Shown in pieces: positions 11,654 through 22,858 of a DNA stretch of 64,000 bases. The notes under the pieces are model-generated. The model saw nothing but the letters and a program-made list of their open reading frames with translations. It made no database searches and was not told where the DNA came from. The DNA comes from Calonectria ilicicola (taxonomy: Eukaryota; Ascomycota; Sordariomycetes; Hypocreales; Nectriaceae): positions 806,001 to 870,000 of the forward strand of contig CP085832.1 in the NCBI GenBank assembly GCA_020809705.1, written 5' to 3'. Numbering within the stretch: the stretch's first letter is position 1; each line of letters starts with the position of its first letter. The translations under genes were made by a program, and so were the position numbers.

Positions 11654-14600
11654 TAGATGGGGGGATCCGATGGATGGGATCTGATAGATGGGATCCGATA
11701 GACGAGGAAAAGATGGTAATAGAGACCAGTGTGTATGCGGCAAAGAGCACTACAATGAGGGAAAGCAATCAAGAGCGGGATGTAATGTCGATATGGGATC
11801 TCGACGACAACAAGGAGTTCGGAGAAGTTAATGCGTTCGATTCGATATACCAAGTATGCTTAAAAGCTTAATCTAAGTGTTTAAATTGGCCCCTTTTGCG
11901 GCTCTTCTCGACAAGTTTTCGCCTCTGCTACCGAGTGAACTGACCCGCTACAGAAACCTCGTTCGCGTCCATATGGCTCCGGATCTAAGCCTCCTCCTGA
12001 CCAAGGTCTTCGTGGACCCATTCATTGACCGGCACCATTGGTTCGACTTCCAATTCGAGGCAATTAGGCACCCCCGGAGAGCTTAAGACGACCACCTCGT
12101 GGTCCCAACCCCCCCCTGAGATGGCAAATGGGGGTGCTGGCGTGAGATATGGCGAGTATGGGTGGCCCGCCACAACCAATAACACACCAGACGCTCCAAC
12201 ACGGCCCATGTTTTGTTGCAAGCCGGACCGTGTCTCAGAATTTTAAAGTTGCAAACGTGGGGAGACGACCTCCGGGGGAGGGGGGTGGTGCCGGGCGTCA
12301 CCGCTCTTCGGCTGCGTTGCACAGCCTCACTCGCCCACCCGTGGAGGCGTGGTGGTCCTGTCACATTTTTTTTTTCCCTTGCGCTCCAGCTTGCCCCCTT
12401 TTGCGCGTATAGTTATATAAGCTTAATTTTGCTAGTGCAATGGTTAGCTGAACGACAGACGGACGGTGGGAGGGGATTAAGAAAAAAGCACATGTATGAC
12501 GCCTGTCCACTAAAAATTACACCAAGTAGTCTAGAGAGCCGGGGCGGAGAAATTTGGTGTTTGGGGGGGACGCGCGGGGGGATCGGGAGTGAGAACAAGG
12601 CAGGCCAATGAATAGAAGGCTGTGCTTGGAAAAGATTACTGAAGGGGGCCCAAAAAAAATTGTGACGTCAATTGGGATTACATGGAGCTTGGGGGTTTTG
12701 TTCCCAAGGTGGACGCGTGGATAGGTTGGCGCAACATGAGGGGATACACCCTTATACGCTTTCCCATATCAAGGCTGTGGCAAGTAGAGTTGGCGCTTGG
12801 GGGTGATTGGTAAGTACACGGTAATACGGGTTTACAATTGATACAGGATCATGACGAATTGTTTCGATGATGTCAGCGGCAGCTGAGTTGAGTGAGATCC
12901 ATTGGGGCTTCAACACTCAGACGGACACCAGAGACGTGTTGTTGAGCAGCTTGTCATCGAGATGCATACGAAAAAAAAAGCAAAAAGCGAGCCAGGGTTT
13001 CTGGTTGGCTGCGCGCAGCATTAGCTGGGAATAATGCGGCCCAGAAGGGGAAGCATGAGGGAGGGGACCAGATCTTGAAAGTTGCTTAGAGAGCGGCGTG
13101 TACAACAACAACCTCGTCGGACCTTGAAACGACCACCATCTCGGCCCAACAGGACTTGATGGAGAGATGAGATGGCGCAGCCACGCCTCTTTCGTCATCC
13201 CAAGTTTTTGCATCTATGCAAACTGACCGGCCCAAACTCCCGGCCGCGCGTTGTCTTGCATTGGCGCAGCTGCAGGAGGGCGCTGTGGCGTTGAGCCATC
13301 ACCGAGCCAAGTTGCGCCGAGCCTGTCTGCCCTAGGCAAACACCTTGAGACGGTGTTTTTTTTGCAACAGTGTGTGGGCTTTGGATCTACAGTCACTCGC
13401 TAGGAAACAAGATAACTAAAAGCGCTCGGGTTTTTCATGGGCGTCTGAGGTTGATGCCATGTGGAGGGCAAATTAGAGACGGGCCGTTGAGCTATCATGC
13501 TCTAGTTTTCGCGAGAAACCTTGTTTTTGTTTTAGAGCACCGTAGAAGGGTGCTTATCTTATGCAAAGCGGAGAGATTCTTTTGTTAAATTTTAATTCTT
13601 AATCCTTAATTTTTTTTTGGTCTTTCAGCTTTGGGCACGTAGGGGGGAATGGACCGAGATCTGGGCCAGCCGGAGCCTCGTCTAGAAGACTGCCGGCGCA
13701 GGCGGGCATGATGCTAATGGCTGTCGCGTGATTCGGCGCATTGATGGACAGCCCTGTGTCCGGCTGGAGCGCTTCAAGGCAGCTGAAAGACGAAAGAGGG
13801 CTATGGGCTATGGGGTAATCGGATGATCGGCACCTTGATGGAGGAAGCATAGAAGGGGTTCATTGGTTGTGGGAGAGTTTGATGAAACTTTGTTCCAAGC
13901 TGGGTCCTACATATGGTGTGGCCTTTTCCTCTGTGCTTTTTCAAGGGCGGACGGACGGACGGGCTGGCCGTTGCGCCAAAGGAAAAAAAAAAAAAGAAAA
14001 AGAAGAGAGCAGGGAAAATAAAGTAAAACAGGAGGAAATGAGAGGCCGGCGCAATGTCTAGTTTCCTGCAAGAGCACGGAGGGGACGTGGCGATAGAGAG
14101 AGAGACGGAGCGGAGAGAAGGGGAAGAAGGGAATGGATGGAGAGGGAGGAGGCAATTCTTCGCAGTCAGTCGTGGCGAATTGGTGCAAAATTATTATGGA
14201 GTTGTTGCCCCCCTCGGGAGACATCTGTAGCGTGATGCAGGCAAAGTGTATGCAAAGTGTATGCGGTGGGAACAAGAGTGAACCACCATGGCGATGGCGT
14301 CCGTCTTGGCAGGCCGGGGGAGCTCTCCCAGCATCACGGATCTTGGATGGGGAGAGTCACCCAGCAGTAGCAGCAATAGGTACGGTAATAGTGTAGAGTG
14401 TGCTGTAGGTTCCTTTTCCCCCCCCACCCCACTTTCTTCTTGGCCGGCCCGCAGCGCAGGTGGTCTGGCGAAGAAAAAGGTCCACATGGATTGCGACGTG
14501 CCGAAGCGGTCCGGGTGACGGGACATGTACTGTAATGCAAGCGGCATCTGTGTGCAAAGGGAGGGCGAGCTCCAGCCCAGAGGCCCCAAGGACGCCGGAC

Positions 14601-15550
14601 GAGACAAGCAGCGGCCCCTCACCTGTGCCTCGTCCCCCCTCGTCCCCCAACAGCTCTGCAGCCAATGGAGCCGACTGGGCAGGTCACTGGGTGGTTTCTT
14701 GGCGCAGATTTGGCACGGGCTGGGCAAGCATGGGATGGCTGGTGATGAGGGGAAATGATGGGCGCGTGTGAGTGGGCGCGGCCTGTTTATATCCGCTGCA
14801 TAGCCGGGCGCCAAGTTGCCGGATCCCGAGAATTCATCATGGAGCATGGAGCAATGCGAGGAGGGAACAGCAGCAAGCAGCAGCTCTCCCAAATGCCGAA
14901 ACCGACGCATGCAACGGCGCAGGCGGCCCTTTGACGATGCGGGCGTTGAAGCCGTCACACTGGCCTCCTAGGACTCTGGCTCGGCAAAAAAAAAAAACGT
15001 CGCGACTCAGATGCATCGGCGCAGTTCAGTTTGCTGCGGCCAAATGCCAAGCCTCGTGGAGCAGGGATGGCATCCGTAGCGGCGGCGCTCGAACCACCAA
15101 GCAACGACCATTGATTAACTCTTCCCTTCCCTCTCGAGATATGCCACGGGACGGCCACACACACACTTCAAACTCGACTTCACTTCACTTCACTTCACTT
15201 CACTTCGCTTCACCCAGCTTCGCTTCCCATGCCCACCACCCCGTCTGCGCCTGCGTCGCCGTGCGAATAGCAGCAATACCCCCATCCCTCCCTCCCTCCT
15301 CTTCTCTGCGCGCCGCCACCGTCGATAGCCTTTTAGGGACGAGAGGGGGCAAGCCCAGCAGCCAGCAGCAAAAAAAAAAGATAATTAGTCTGGGTGGGCA
15401 CCACGCACCACTGCACACGGCACGGCAACGCCGAACTGGCTTCACTCTCTGCTTCTCCTTCTCTACACCTTTCCTTCCTGCCCCCCCCCCTTCTGCCGAC
15501 CCTGCTGCCCGCGAGCGCGCCCCTAAACCACCCAATTACACCCGCCAGCA
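11654..15550. other. Very long intergenic region (3.9 kb)
   Basis: No gene can be supported over nearly 4 kb. It contains A/T and G/C homopolymer runs (for example near 12365, 13610, 13981, 14985), purine-rich tracts near 14090-14150 and a CTTCA pentamer array (15176-15206) close to the next start. Open frames on both strands (the longest is 254 codons on the minus strand, 14194-14958) are repetitive in composition and shadow each other. Likely a long regulatory region or a site of non-coding transcription. Confidence 0.5.
15176..15206. repeat. CTTCA pentamer tandem repeat
   Basis: About six units of cttca in the pyrimidine-rich 5' region of the gene starting at 15551, some 350 bases upstream of the ATG. 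Pyrimidine tracts are common near fungal transcription starts; whether this one matters is unknown. Confidence 0.85.
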
Positions 15551-16592
15551 ATGAAGGTCATCGTCACGGGCGCCACGGGCGTCCTGGGCAAGGAGATTGT
15601 CCGGCAGTGCCTGGAGGACTCGCGCATCACAAAGGTCGTGATCCTGACCCGGCGGGCCGTGTCCATGGACATTGAGAGCCACCCCAAGACGGAGGTCATG
15701 ATGCACCAGGATTTCTCGAGGTACTCGGAGGACATGTTGAGAAGGCTGGAGGGAGCTTCTGCGTGCTTATGGTAGGTGCATAATGGTTTTTGCCATTCAT
15801 TCCTTGTTTCATTCCTCTTTTTATTTTTTTGCTTTCAGAATTTCTCCCAATTTTTTTTTAGTCCAGGGGGAAGCGAGAGAGGAGGGGGAGACGGAGGGAT
15901 GGGAGGGTTTCGGTTGGAGCCGCAGCCTGATTTGAGAAAAAAGGTGTTTTCTTGCGGCGTCATGTTGGGCTGCGGCGGCGGCGGCGGCCGTGGTTCGCCA
16001 CACACACACAGAGCCTCCTCTTGACTTTGTTTTTTTTTGTTTCTTGTTTTTGCTATACCCGGGGGGTGGTGTGCGTGCTGTGTGCTTCGCTTGCTGACCA
16101 CATAAAAATAGGGCCATTGGTGGACGATCAGAGCAGCTGGAGAGCGACAAGGACATGCATCACAAAGTCACGGTGGAATTCCCACTCGCGGCGGCAAAGG
16201 CCATGAGCGAGCGCATCGCGGCCAAGGCGCCCGGCGGCAACAAGTTCAACTTTGTCTTCTGCAGCAGCAAGAGCCCCGACCGGCACGCCGCCAAGCTGCT
16301 GTTCCTGGGCGACCCGCGCCGGTCACGAGGTGAGGCCGAGAAGGGCCTCTGTGAGGTGGCCGACTCGAATGCCGTGTGCTTCAGCGCCTGGATCCTGCGG
16401 CCCGGCGGCATCACCACCACCCCTGCTGCCGGCACTGGCGGTGGCGACGCCCCCAAGAAGAAGCGCCTGATGGGCGGCCGATCCAGCAACGCTGGCGTCG
16501 AGCTGTCGCAGCTGGCCAGGGCCTGCGTCAAGGTGGCCTGTGAGGGCTGGAAGGACCGCATTATTGACAGTGAAACACTGCTCAAGATGTAA
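15551..16592 (+). CDS. NAD(P)-binding Rossmann-fold protein (atypical SDR/epimerase-like)
   Basis: 233 aa from exons 15551-15771 and 16112-16592. The protein starts MKVIVTGATGVLGKEIVRQC, a textbook atypical-SDR glycine motif (TGATGxLG) at residues 6-13, and continues with VVILTRRAVSM, where Arg residues follow beta-strand 2 as in NADP-binding members. The second exon has a strand FNFVFCSSKSPDR in the place of the catalytic Ser/Thr strand and a C-terminal helix ELSQLARACVKVACEGW. No clear YxxxK is visible, so catalysis is doubtful. The intron is 340 nt, much longer than others here, and is full of T, G and A runs; its ends (GTAGGT...AAATAG) restore a TGG codon and the frame. Likely cytosolic; substrate unknown. 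Confidence 0.78.
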
Positions 16593-17492
16593 AAAGGGCA
16601 GGCCAACAACAGAGCAGGCTAACCCCCCCAAAAGGTCATTCGAAGGGTTGGAAAAAAAAAGAAACCACCAAGAAGAAAAAAAAAAGCCAAGAGCGGGTTG
16701 TCTCTAACTTTTCTTCTCCCTTTTTTCCTTCTCTTTCTTCTCTTTACGGAATTGTTATTCTTTGTACGATGATGGGATGGGCAGCCGGGCCGGAGTCGCC
16801 GGAAACGGAAGTGTGGTTGGTGTGTGCTGGTTGGTGATGGCATAGCATAACCGGAGCATTTTGTGGGCTTTTTTTTTCATCTTTATGTTTTTTGTTTTTT
16901 TTTTTCCTTGGGTGGAGAAAGGGTTGAGAGAAAAAGGAGGTGTTCAACACAAACAGGCCTGAGGTTCAGGCTGCATCACGACTGTTACGATTAATACTCT
17001 TTTTATAGATTGACGCTGTGGCGTTGCAGACGGGTTATTATTTTCATCTTTTTACTCTTTTTTTTTTGGTTTTTCTTTTCTTCTCTTCACCTATTTTGTC
17101 TTCAACAATTTTTTTTTTTTTTTAAGTTACTCTTTCTGTCACAATGGTTGCCACCTTGTTCAATGGCAGAGAAAAAAAACCGGCAGATTCGCCCCATCGT
17201 CAGCATGGATGGATGGCACTGCAAGGGTACATAGAGGCTGGCCACAAATTTTATTCTTATTTTTGAATGCCCGATGTCAGATCATTAATGATTGACGGAG
17301 AAAATACCCTTTTCCACAATACCCAACCCCTCTCTCGATTAATCTGCAAGCTTCCACGTTTGGCGAGCCAGAAGCAGAAACCGATCTGCACCAACATGGT
17401 CCCTTGATACAACCTGCCAATTAGAGGCCGCATGCCGCGTTGGGGGGAGTCCTCTAAAAGGGATACTATATATCCGAGCTCGCTAGCTCCAA
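16593..17492. other. Intergenic: convergent 3' regions
   Basis: About 0.9 kb between the ends of two convergent genes. It contains several long A and T runs (16650-16684, 16869-16905, 17058-17122), probably UTR and polyadenylation sequence. No gene or RNA is recognised. Confidence 0.5.
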
Positions 17493-18224
17493 TCAACGTC
17501 TCGTTTCGTCCTCATGCTCTGTCTCCAACTCCACAACCATGATTTGCTTAGTTTTTGGGTCCTGGTATCGTTCAAATCGGTTTCCCGACGGGAACTTGAT
17601 AACGTATCGTGAACCATCTTTTTGAGAAGGGGATGAAGAAAGACTGCTGACACTTCGAAGAAGATGTGGGGTGTGTGTTTGTTGGCTTGAAACTGGTTGT
17701 TGTTGGTTGTCTTCAACCCCATGGCCTGCCGTAGTTTCGGCTCGAGATGTGGGTCTGAACATGGTAGATAGGGGAATGCATTCTCCTAGACACCCGTTGT
17801 ATTCCTCATCCTCTTCTCGCCCAGTCTTGTTGCATGTTCCCAAACACGCTAGAAAGCAGCAGATTTCTTGCCATTTGGACTTGTTTGTATTGTTGTTCGA
17901 TGCGAAGCGCCCGAGTGAGGCTCGCGCCGGCGATCCCGAGTTTCTTCGGCGGGTAGAAGATGATTCTCCGCTTGTAGCGCCCGAAAAGTCGTTGGATAGG
18001 ATGACCCTAGGGACTGCATCGGTGCTCCGGCCTCGGGCCTCATCTGGCAGACAAGTACACTGAAGATCGGCGCAGAGCTTGTAAGAGCCACACTCCGAGG
18101 AGCTCGTCGAGGACGAGGTTGAGGGCTCAATGTTTTTACTTCCGATGGGAAGAATTCCCGAATCTCGTTTGATTAGCGGCATACGCTCGCTTGGGCCAGC
18201 TGGGGCGTTGCTGTTGCTAGACAT
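17493..18224 (-). CDS. Hypothetical protein, Ser-rich with cysteine cluster
   Basis: Single-exon frame of 243 aa using the ATG at 18224 (GCAACATGTC); an in-frame upstream ATG at 18311 would add a hydrophobic 29-residue stretch. I do not recognise the family. The N-terminal half is Ser/Pro-rich and low in complexity (STSSSTSSSECG); a cysteine-containing segment CADLQCTCLPDEA lies near residues 51-63; the middle has another Cys/aromatic patch (WQEICCFLACLGTCNK). The C-terminal 45 residues look like a compact basic/hydrophobic module (SRYVIKFPSGNRFERYQDP then IMVVELETEHEDE). It is divergent from the next gene with 425 bases between starts. The CC-FLACLG-C patch could be a lipidation or membrane-association site; this is a guess. 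Confidence 0.6.
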   Translation of the reverse strand: MSSNSNAPAGPSERMPLIKRDSGILPIGSKNIEPSTSSSTSSSECGSYKLCADLQCTCLPDEARGRSTDAVPRVILSNDFSGATSGESSSTRRRNSGSPARASLGRFASNNNTNKSKWQEICCFLACLGTCNKTGREEDEEYNGCLGECIPLSTMFRPTSRAETTAGHGVEDNQQQPVSSQQTHTPHLLRSVSSLSSSPSQKDGSRYVIKFPSGNRFERYQDPKTKQIMVVELETEHEDETRR

Positions 18225-18649
18225 GTTGCAAGTTGCGTGGTAGATGTAACAAATAGCCACTGGGAAGTATTTGCAGATGATGATTGGGATGGAGAAATTA
18301 CGAGGGAACATTCATATTTATTTGTAGACTAATATGATGGCAAGGTCAACAGGGTGTGCAGTCTTTTGGAGATACTGGTCACCAGTGCCATACAGGCTCA
18401 CTTGTTGTCTTCTACAAAGAGGTTCACTGGGCCCTCAAGGTCGAATCTTGGCTCGATAAAAGAATTTAGATTTCCCACACCATCTTATTCCTCTATTACC
18501 TTGATTTCTGATTGCGTTTGAAGATTTATAAAGCTACATCGCCCTCACGATGGGCATGCTGTTTAACTCGCCCATTAGCTTCTTCACTCAAAATCATTGA
18601 CGAACGTCACATATTTGAAACCAGATCCAACGAGATTCACTGTTTCGCA
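18225..18649. promoter_or_regulatory. Shared divergent promoter region
   Basis: These 425 bases separate two divergent start codons (18224 on the minus strand, 18650 on the plus strand). A TATA-like tttataaag sits near 18526-18534, about 120 bases before the plus-strand ATG. Co-regulation is possible but not shown. Confidence 0.35.
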
Positions 18650-19135
18650 ATGTCGATACTATTCCATTCGATGATTGTTCCTTTAATCGAGGAGGAAGAA
18701 TCTAACCACGCCAAACACAAACCTCGCGGCGTCGTTGACCACGGCGATTGGGCTACGCCCGCGAGTCGCGGATGGATCTTCCTCTACAGCCTTGCAGCCA
18801 TCATTGTCCTTGGTGTAATGATACTGTGTTGCACCCGAGGAATCGCGCACATGAGAGCCGCCTGGCGATATCGAAACTTTGAGCGCTCTCGACCCAGACG
18901 CAGCACCGACTCCTATGCTGAGAGAGGCAATGAACTAGACCCGGTGCTTCTAGTGCCCGTCCCAGAACCCACGAGAAGAGAGCACAGCGGTAACACTGCT
19001 GGAGATTATCACACCAGAACCGGGAGGATGGATATGCCTAGTAGATGGGACCACACGACGGATGGTGGTGGGGCACCAAGGTCAGTGTGGGTGGCTTTCC
19101 CACCACCAAGTTATGAGTCTGCAACCCGGCATTAA
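18650..19135 (+). CDS. Small single-pass membrane protein with C-terminal PPSY motif
   Basis: Single exon, 161 aa, starting at the ATG in TCGCAATGTC context. Residues 41-63 (GWIFLYSLAAIIVLGVMILC) form one transmembrane helix, followed by a Cys-Cys and a strongly basic juxtamembrane segment (WRYRNFERSRPRRS), which predicts the C-terminal tail in the cytosol. The tail ends VAFPPPSYESATRH: PPSY at about residues 152-155 is a PPxY motif, the known ligand of WW domains in Rsp5/Nedd4-type ubiquitin ligases. By analogy with yeast membrane adaptors it could recruit Rsp5 for cargo sorting; that is inference. No homologous family is recognised otherwise. The N-terminal segment is acidic (LIEEEESNHAK). 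Confidence 0.65.
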   Translation: MSILFHSMIVPLIEEEESNHAKHKPRGVVDHGDWATPASRGWIFLYSLAAIIVLGVMILCCTRGIAHMRAAWRYRNFERSRPRRSTDSYAERGNELDPVLLVPVPEPTRREHSGNTAGDYHTRTGRMDMPSRWDHTTDGGGAPRSVWVAFPPPSYESATRH

Positions 19136-20091
19136 ATTCAGCTGGGAGAAAATCACAGGCTTGCTAAAAGTTAAATTTGGGCGTTTTTTTCTTCTTCGAT
19201 ACAAGCTGGTTATCAAATCTGGATTTAAAGGTGGTAGTTGTTTGGGAAAGGAAGCTATCTGGTCATTGGAAAGCTAGGAATCTAATATGGGCTAAACGAG
19301 TTATCAAAAATATTAGAGTAGGTTCCTCAAGATTCATCTACTTGATGAGGAAAATACAAGCCAACTCTATGTTTATGCACTGGCTTGAAGCGTAATTTTA
19401 TTCCGGTAATCTGAACTCGCTCTTCTCTGTTACTTTAGCAACGTCCAAGGATTGTAGGTGATGATAGGTGCGCCGAAATAAAGTTGGCAAGTCCTAGGAA
19501 ATTGTTGTCAACGGAATCCACACTGAGTCACACATGAGATACCAAAGTCTACCTGGAGCGAAGTCATTGGAGAAAATTCTGCTGCGATAATGACTCTTGA
19601 AGCATTAGACTTTAGGCAAACAAGGCATCTGTAGCCATTATAACTAGGAACGTGTATGCATGGGCACACATGAGAGGAAGAAAGTAGTGCCAAGGCGTTC
19701 TGTGGAGAAAAAAGTTGCATGGGACATGCACTTGTAAACGTGACGGTTATGTGATTGCATGGCAAAATATTAATAAAAATGAATGAAAAGGGGATCACCC
19801 GGTTCTATCATCGACCTTCATGTCTGACTTCAACATGATTAAAATTTATTTATCTCATCCCAGACAGTACCGTGTTTTCTACATCGCGTGACCACGCAAC
19901 ATGGGATCTGAAAAGGCAAAGCCAAAAAGTGCGACTCGGACCTTCCGACATCTCCAACTACCCTTTTGTCTGATCAGGCAAAGATAAAAGCAGAGATTCT
20001 CCCCATATTCTTTGCACCCACAAACTTGCAACTCTCATCTAACAATACACGACAGCCACACCATCGCGCCCAGCGACAGAGACTGAGCAAC
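19136..20091. other. Intergenic
   Basis: About 0.95 kb, AT-rich from 19140 to 19400 and again near 19840. It holds the 3' end of one small membrane-protein gene and the promoter of the next. No other feature is supported. Confidence 0.45.
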
Positions 20092-20364
20092 ATGCAAGTC
20101 CAAACACCAGAAGGATACGGATACAACGATTCGTATTGGAACAAGCCGAGCCCTTTCCGACACGTCGAAGATGCACCATCGGATGCCACCACTCGTCTCG
20201 GGATGGCTGGATCCTTGCTGCTGGTGATCTTTGTGGTCCTATACCTCTGTTTGCTGCACCGAATTGCTGTCGACTGGGGTCTTTTCCGTCGTAATGCAAA
20301 GAACTATCTGCGGCAACCGGGCGCCGATATGGAGCTCGGGGAACTACATGCAGAGGGCAACTAA
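20092..20364 (+). CDS. Very small single-pass membrane protein
   Basis: Single exon, 90 aa, ATG in GAGCAACATGCA context. The N-terminus is Tyr/Pro-rich (TPEGYGYNDSYWNKPSPF). One hydrophobic helix lies at about residues 37-58 (LGMAGSLLLVIFVVLYLCLL) and is followed by HRIAVDWGLFRRNAKNYLRQ and an acidic end. The layout (short polar N-terminus, one helix, basic tail) resembles the gene at 18650, 1.4 kb upstream on the same strand, but I see no sequence similarity strong enough to call them paralogues. An upstream in-frame ATG at 19966 exists but adds unlikely sequence. Function unknown. Confidence 0.55.
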   Translation: MQVQTPEGYGYNDSYWNKPSPFRHVEDAPSDATTRLGMAGSLLLVIFVVLYLCLLHRIAVDWGLFRRNAKNYLRQPGADMELGELHAEGN

Positions 20365-21783
20365 TAGAGCTTGCTGAGCCAAGACCATGCCTGTTGTGAC
20401 ATGCGTTCTTACCGACATCAACCCACTCGATGGCCCATACGGGTTCTCGGCTCCGCAAACGCCGACCAGAAGATGCCAAAGTTTTATAACCACATCTACC
20501 CCTTCCCTCCCCAACAGTTGGCGGAGAGCCCCTGAGCGGTGACTTGGTCGAGCGGTTAAGCATACAGCAATGTCTCCCGATCCTTGCTTTCCAGCTCGAC
20601 ATTCCAGTTATTCGCCGCTCGGGGGGGTGCGACCTCTCCTCAGAAACACTACCAACCCAACGGCCTGCACCCTCAAATTCGACTTACAACGGCGGTCGGG
20701 GTTGGATAATAGTGCAAATAAATACCCAAGGCGTAAGCTGGGCGCGCTGTAGTACCACCGCCAAAAAGAATGGTAGCAGGGCGTTTTTTTTGTTCTTTTT
20801 GGACATTTTTGGGGTTCGAACCATCTCTGCATCCTCGTCTTGTTCTGGAAGCCATCCAGGTCTCGCTGGCCATACGTCATGCATCTGACAAAGATGAAAT
20901 GCATATTCGTCACGCGCGTTGACCTCAAAGCCAGTGCAAGCTTGATCTCGAAGCGAGCACCTATCAATACAACTGTATCGAGTTTCGAGTTTTTTTTTAT
21001 CAATGCAAGTGCACTACAAGGTCAAAGTACCCTAACCTTAGGAGATGACTGGACAATTGAAGAGATTTCATCTTCAGGTATTTGTCATGATGCAGTTATA
21101 GCTAGGTTGCTAACTAAGAAGGCAGAATGTGGAGAAGCAAGCTCTCTGCTATTGCCCAAAACCCCTATGTAGTGGCTATAGTTGCTAGTACTTTTATTGA
21201 TCCTTGGGCAAGGTCAGTAAGAGAGATGGCAACTAATGCCATGCATAGGGAGCGGGGGCCAGAGCCACCGAAGAAGGAAGCCTGCAAGGCTAAGGAGGCA
21301 GGGCAGGCAGGGCAGGCTAGCCGGGCCTAAGGGGGTGTTTTCTCTCTCCGAACCCAGGAGGGGCTCATCTTTGGATGTGAGCAGTATGTTCACCAAGGAG
21401 AGAAAAGATCGCAAAGAAAGGCGCCGTGAAACATATTTCAGGTGTACCTTTTCTTGCAAACAACCACTGCGTGTCTTTCTGAACCAACTTAGTAGGCTAC
21501 GGCCTCGTCATAGGGGAGTTCAATAGGCAACAGAAGGGATGATTGAGAAGGGAGTTTATTAAGCTATTTGGACAATATTAAGCAGTTTAGCCTCGCACCA
21601 AGGATGGTATTGTCAACATAATAATAAAATATTCATAAAATCTTTGGAACGCGCCACCTTTAATAACGTTTCTGAGTGGGGAAGAGGGTGCAGTAGGCTT
21701 TATCCAATGAATATTCCATTTATATCTTCGTAGCCCGCTATGTAGCGTATTTATCCTGAGAGAAGGTTACTGTGTGGATTAAA
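20365..21783. other. Intergenic with coding-like and tRNA-like scraps
   Basis: About 1.4 kb without a complete gene. 20538-20560 reads like the D-arm/A-box of a class II tRNA (ttggtcgagcggttaag) but no matching anticodon arm or acceptor end follows. 20980-21530 has loosely coding-like frames (for example DDWTIEEISSSGICHDAVIA) and a short ggcagggca tandem at about 21298-21322. I cannot assign a gene. Confidence 0.35.
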
Positions 21784-22858
21784 TTATTTGCCCAGAATAG
21801 CTAGGATTCCCGTGGGATCGGCAAAGGCCAGTTCCTGCACCGTTTCTTGCCATAGTGTTTCTTGCAGTGTCCATCCGGCACTCTCGTACATTATTACCGG
21901 GAATCTGCTAGAAATTCAATACATGCATTGGAAGAAGTAGATCCTTTACTTACGGCTTGACTTTTCCTTCGCTTACAAATGCCCCATGACTTTCCATACT
22001 TTGAGTGGTGGTGGCATCCACGTATTGCCGCGCGCCAACGGAGACATCTCGCCCAATTAAAGCCTTCATGATGGGCATGAGTAAGTGCGCCAGTTTGCTT
22101 GGGTCATCGGATCCAAACGAAGTGCCATTGCATGCACCAGGGTTTGCGACATTGATGATGACATCCTCCGCAGGGACATGTTGGCTGAGCTTGTTGAGGA
22201 ACATGAGAAGAAGGAGCTTGGAAGTTTTGTATGCGTTCATCGGTTTAAATGTGGAGGGCTCATCGACGACCTCGAACACAGTCTTGCCTTGGGTATTTCC
22301 CAAGCTGGCCCAATACGCAGTGTCAGACCCGACCAGAGACATGCGGGCCGGGGACTTGCCTCGCTTGGCCTTGAGAATCGGGAGGAGCAGAATGGCCAAA
22401 AGCGCTGTTGAGAGATAGTTGATCTGAAACGTCATTTCGTGCTTGGTCTCCTCTGCGCGCTCAAAGCGAGGCCTATTCAAGCCGGCATTCAGAATGGCAA
22501 TGTCTAGCTGGGCGAGCGATTCGCACCTCTTGGCAAAGGCAATAATTGACTTGTACGATGCCATGTCGACGATAAATACTTCAATCTTGGCGGAGGGATA
22601 TTGCGCTTGAAGAATCTTGGCCGCCTCATCGCCCTTGGATTGCGAGCGGACGGCGAGGATGAGATGCGAGAGATTGAGGTCGAGGAGCTGCTTTGCGCAT
22701 TCGAATCCCAGGCCGACGTTGGAGCCTGTGACAATGGCTGTTTGGCCAGAGAGGTTAACGTATTTGGGGATTGGTGGAACTGTCTCTATGAGTTGTCGCG
22801 ATAGAAACGCAAGAAAGCTGGCTTCCCAAACAGCCTGTTGCTTTGGATCAGACTTCAT
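21784..22858 (-). CDS. Short-chain dehydrogenase/reductase, two exons
   Basis: 342 aa from exons 22858-21954 and 21907-21784; the 46-nt intron (GTAAGT...TTCTAG) keeps the frame and adds a 41-residue C-terminus ending in LAFADPTGILAILGK. Classical-type SDR features are visible: the NAD(P) motif TGSNVGLG at residues 44-51, VRSQSKGDEA after strand 2 (NADP-like Arg), NAG at 124-126, the catalytic Ser near 178 (MSLVGSDT) and YKTSK with Tyr210 and Lys214. An N-terminal extension of about 30 residues precedes the fold. This arrangement (extra N-terminus, long loop FEVVDEPSTF before the Tyr) is common in fungal retinol-dehydrogenase/WW-oxidoreductase-like SDRs linked to secondary metabolism, but no cluster partner lies nearby. 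Substrate unknown. Confidence 0.88.

Noticed and set aside
14194..14958. 254-codon open frame on the minus strand
   Set aside because: Overlaps several similar-length frames on both strands in GC-rich low-complexity DNA; composition (Ser/Pro/Arg/Cys) and lack of start context suggest an artefact.
17671..18063. 130-codon + strand frame
   Set aside because: Lies wholly antisense to the better supported minus-strand gene at 17493-18224.
20536..20625. Possible class II tRNA (Ser/Leu-like D-arm ttggtcgagcggttaag)
   Set aside because: Only the A-box-like part is present; no matching anticodon stem, T-arm or acceptor-stem partner (an agtcacc-like end) follows at any sensible distance. A ggttcgaacc at about 20812 is too far away.
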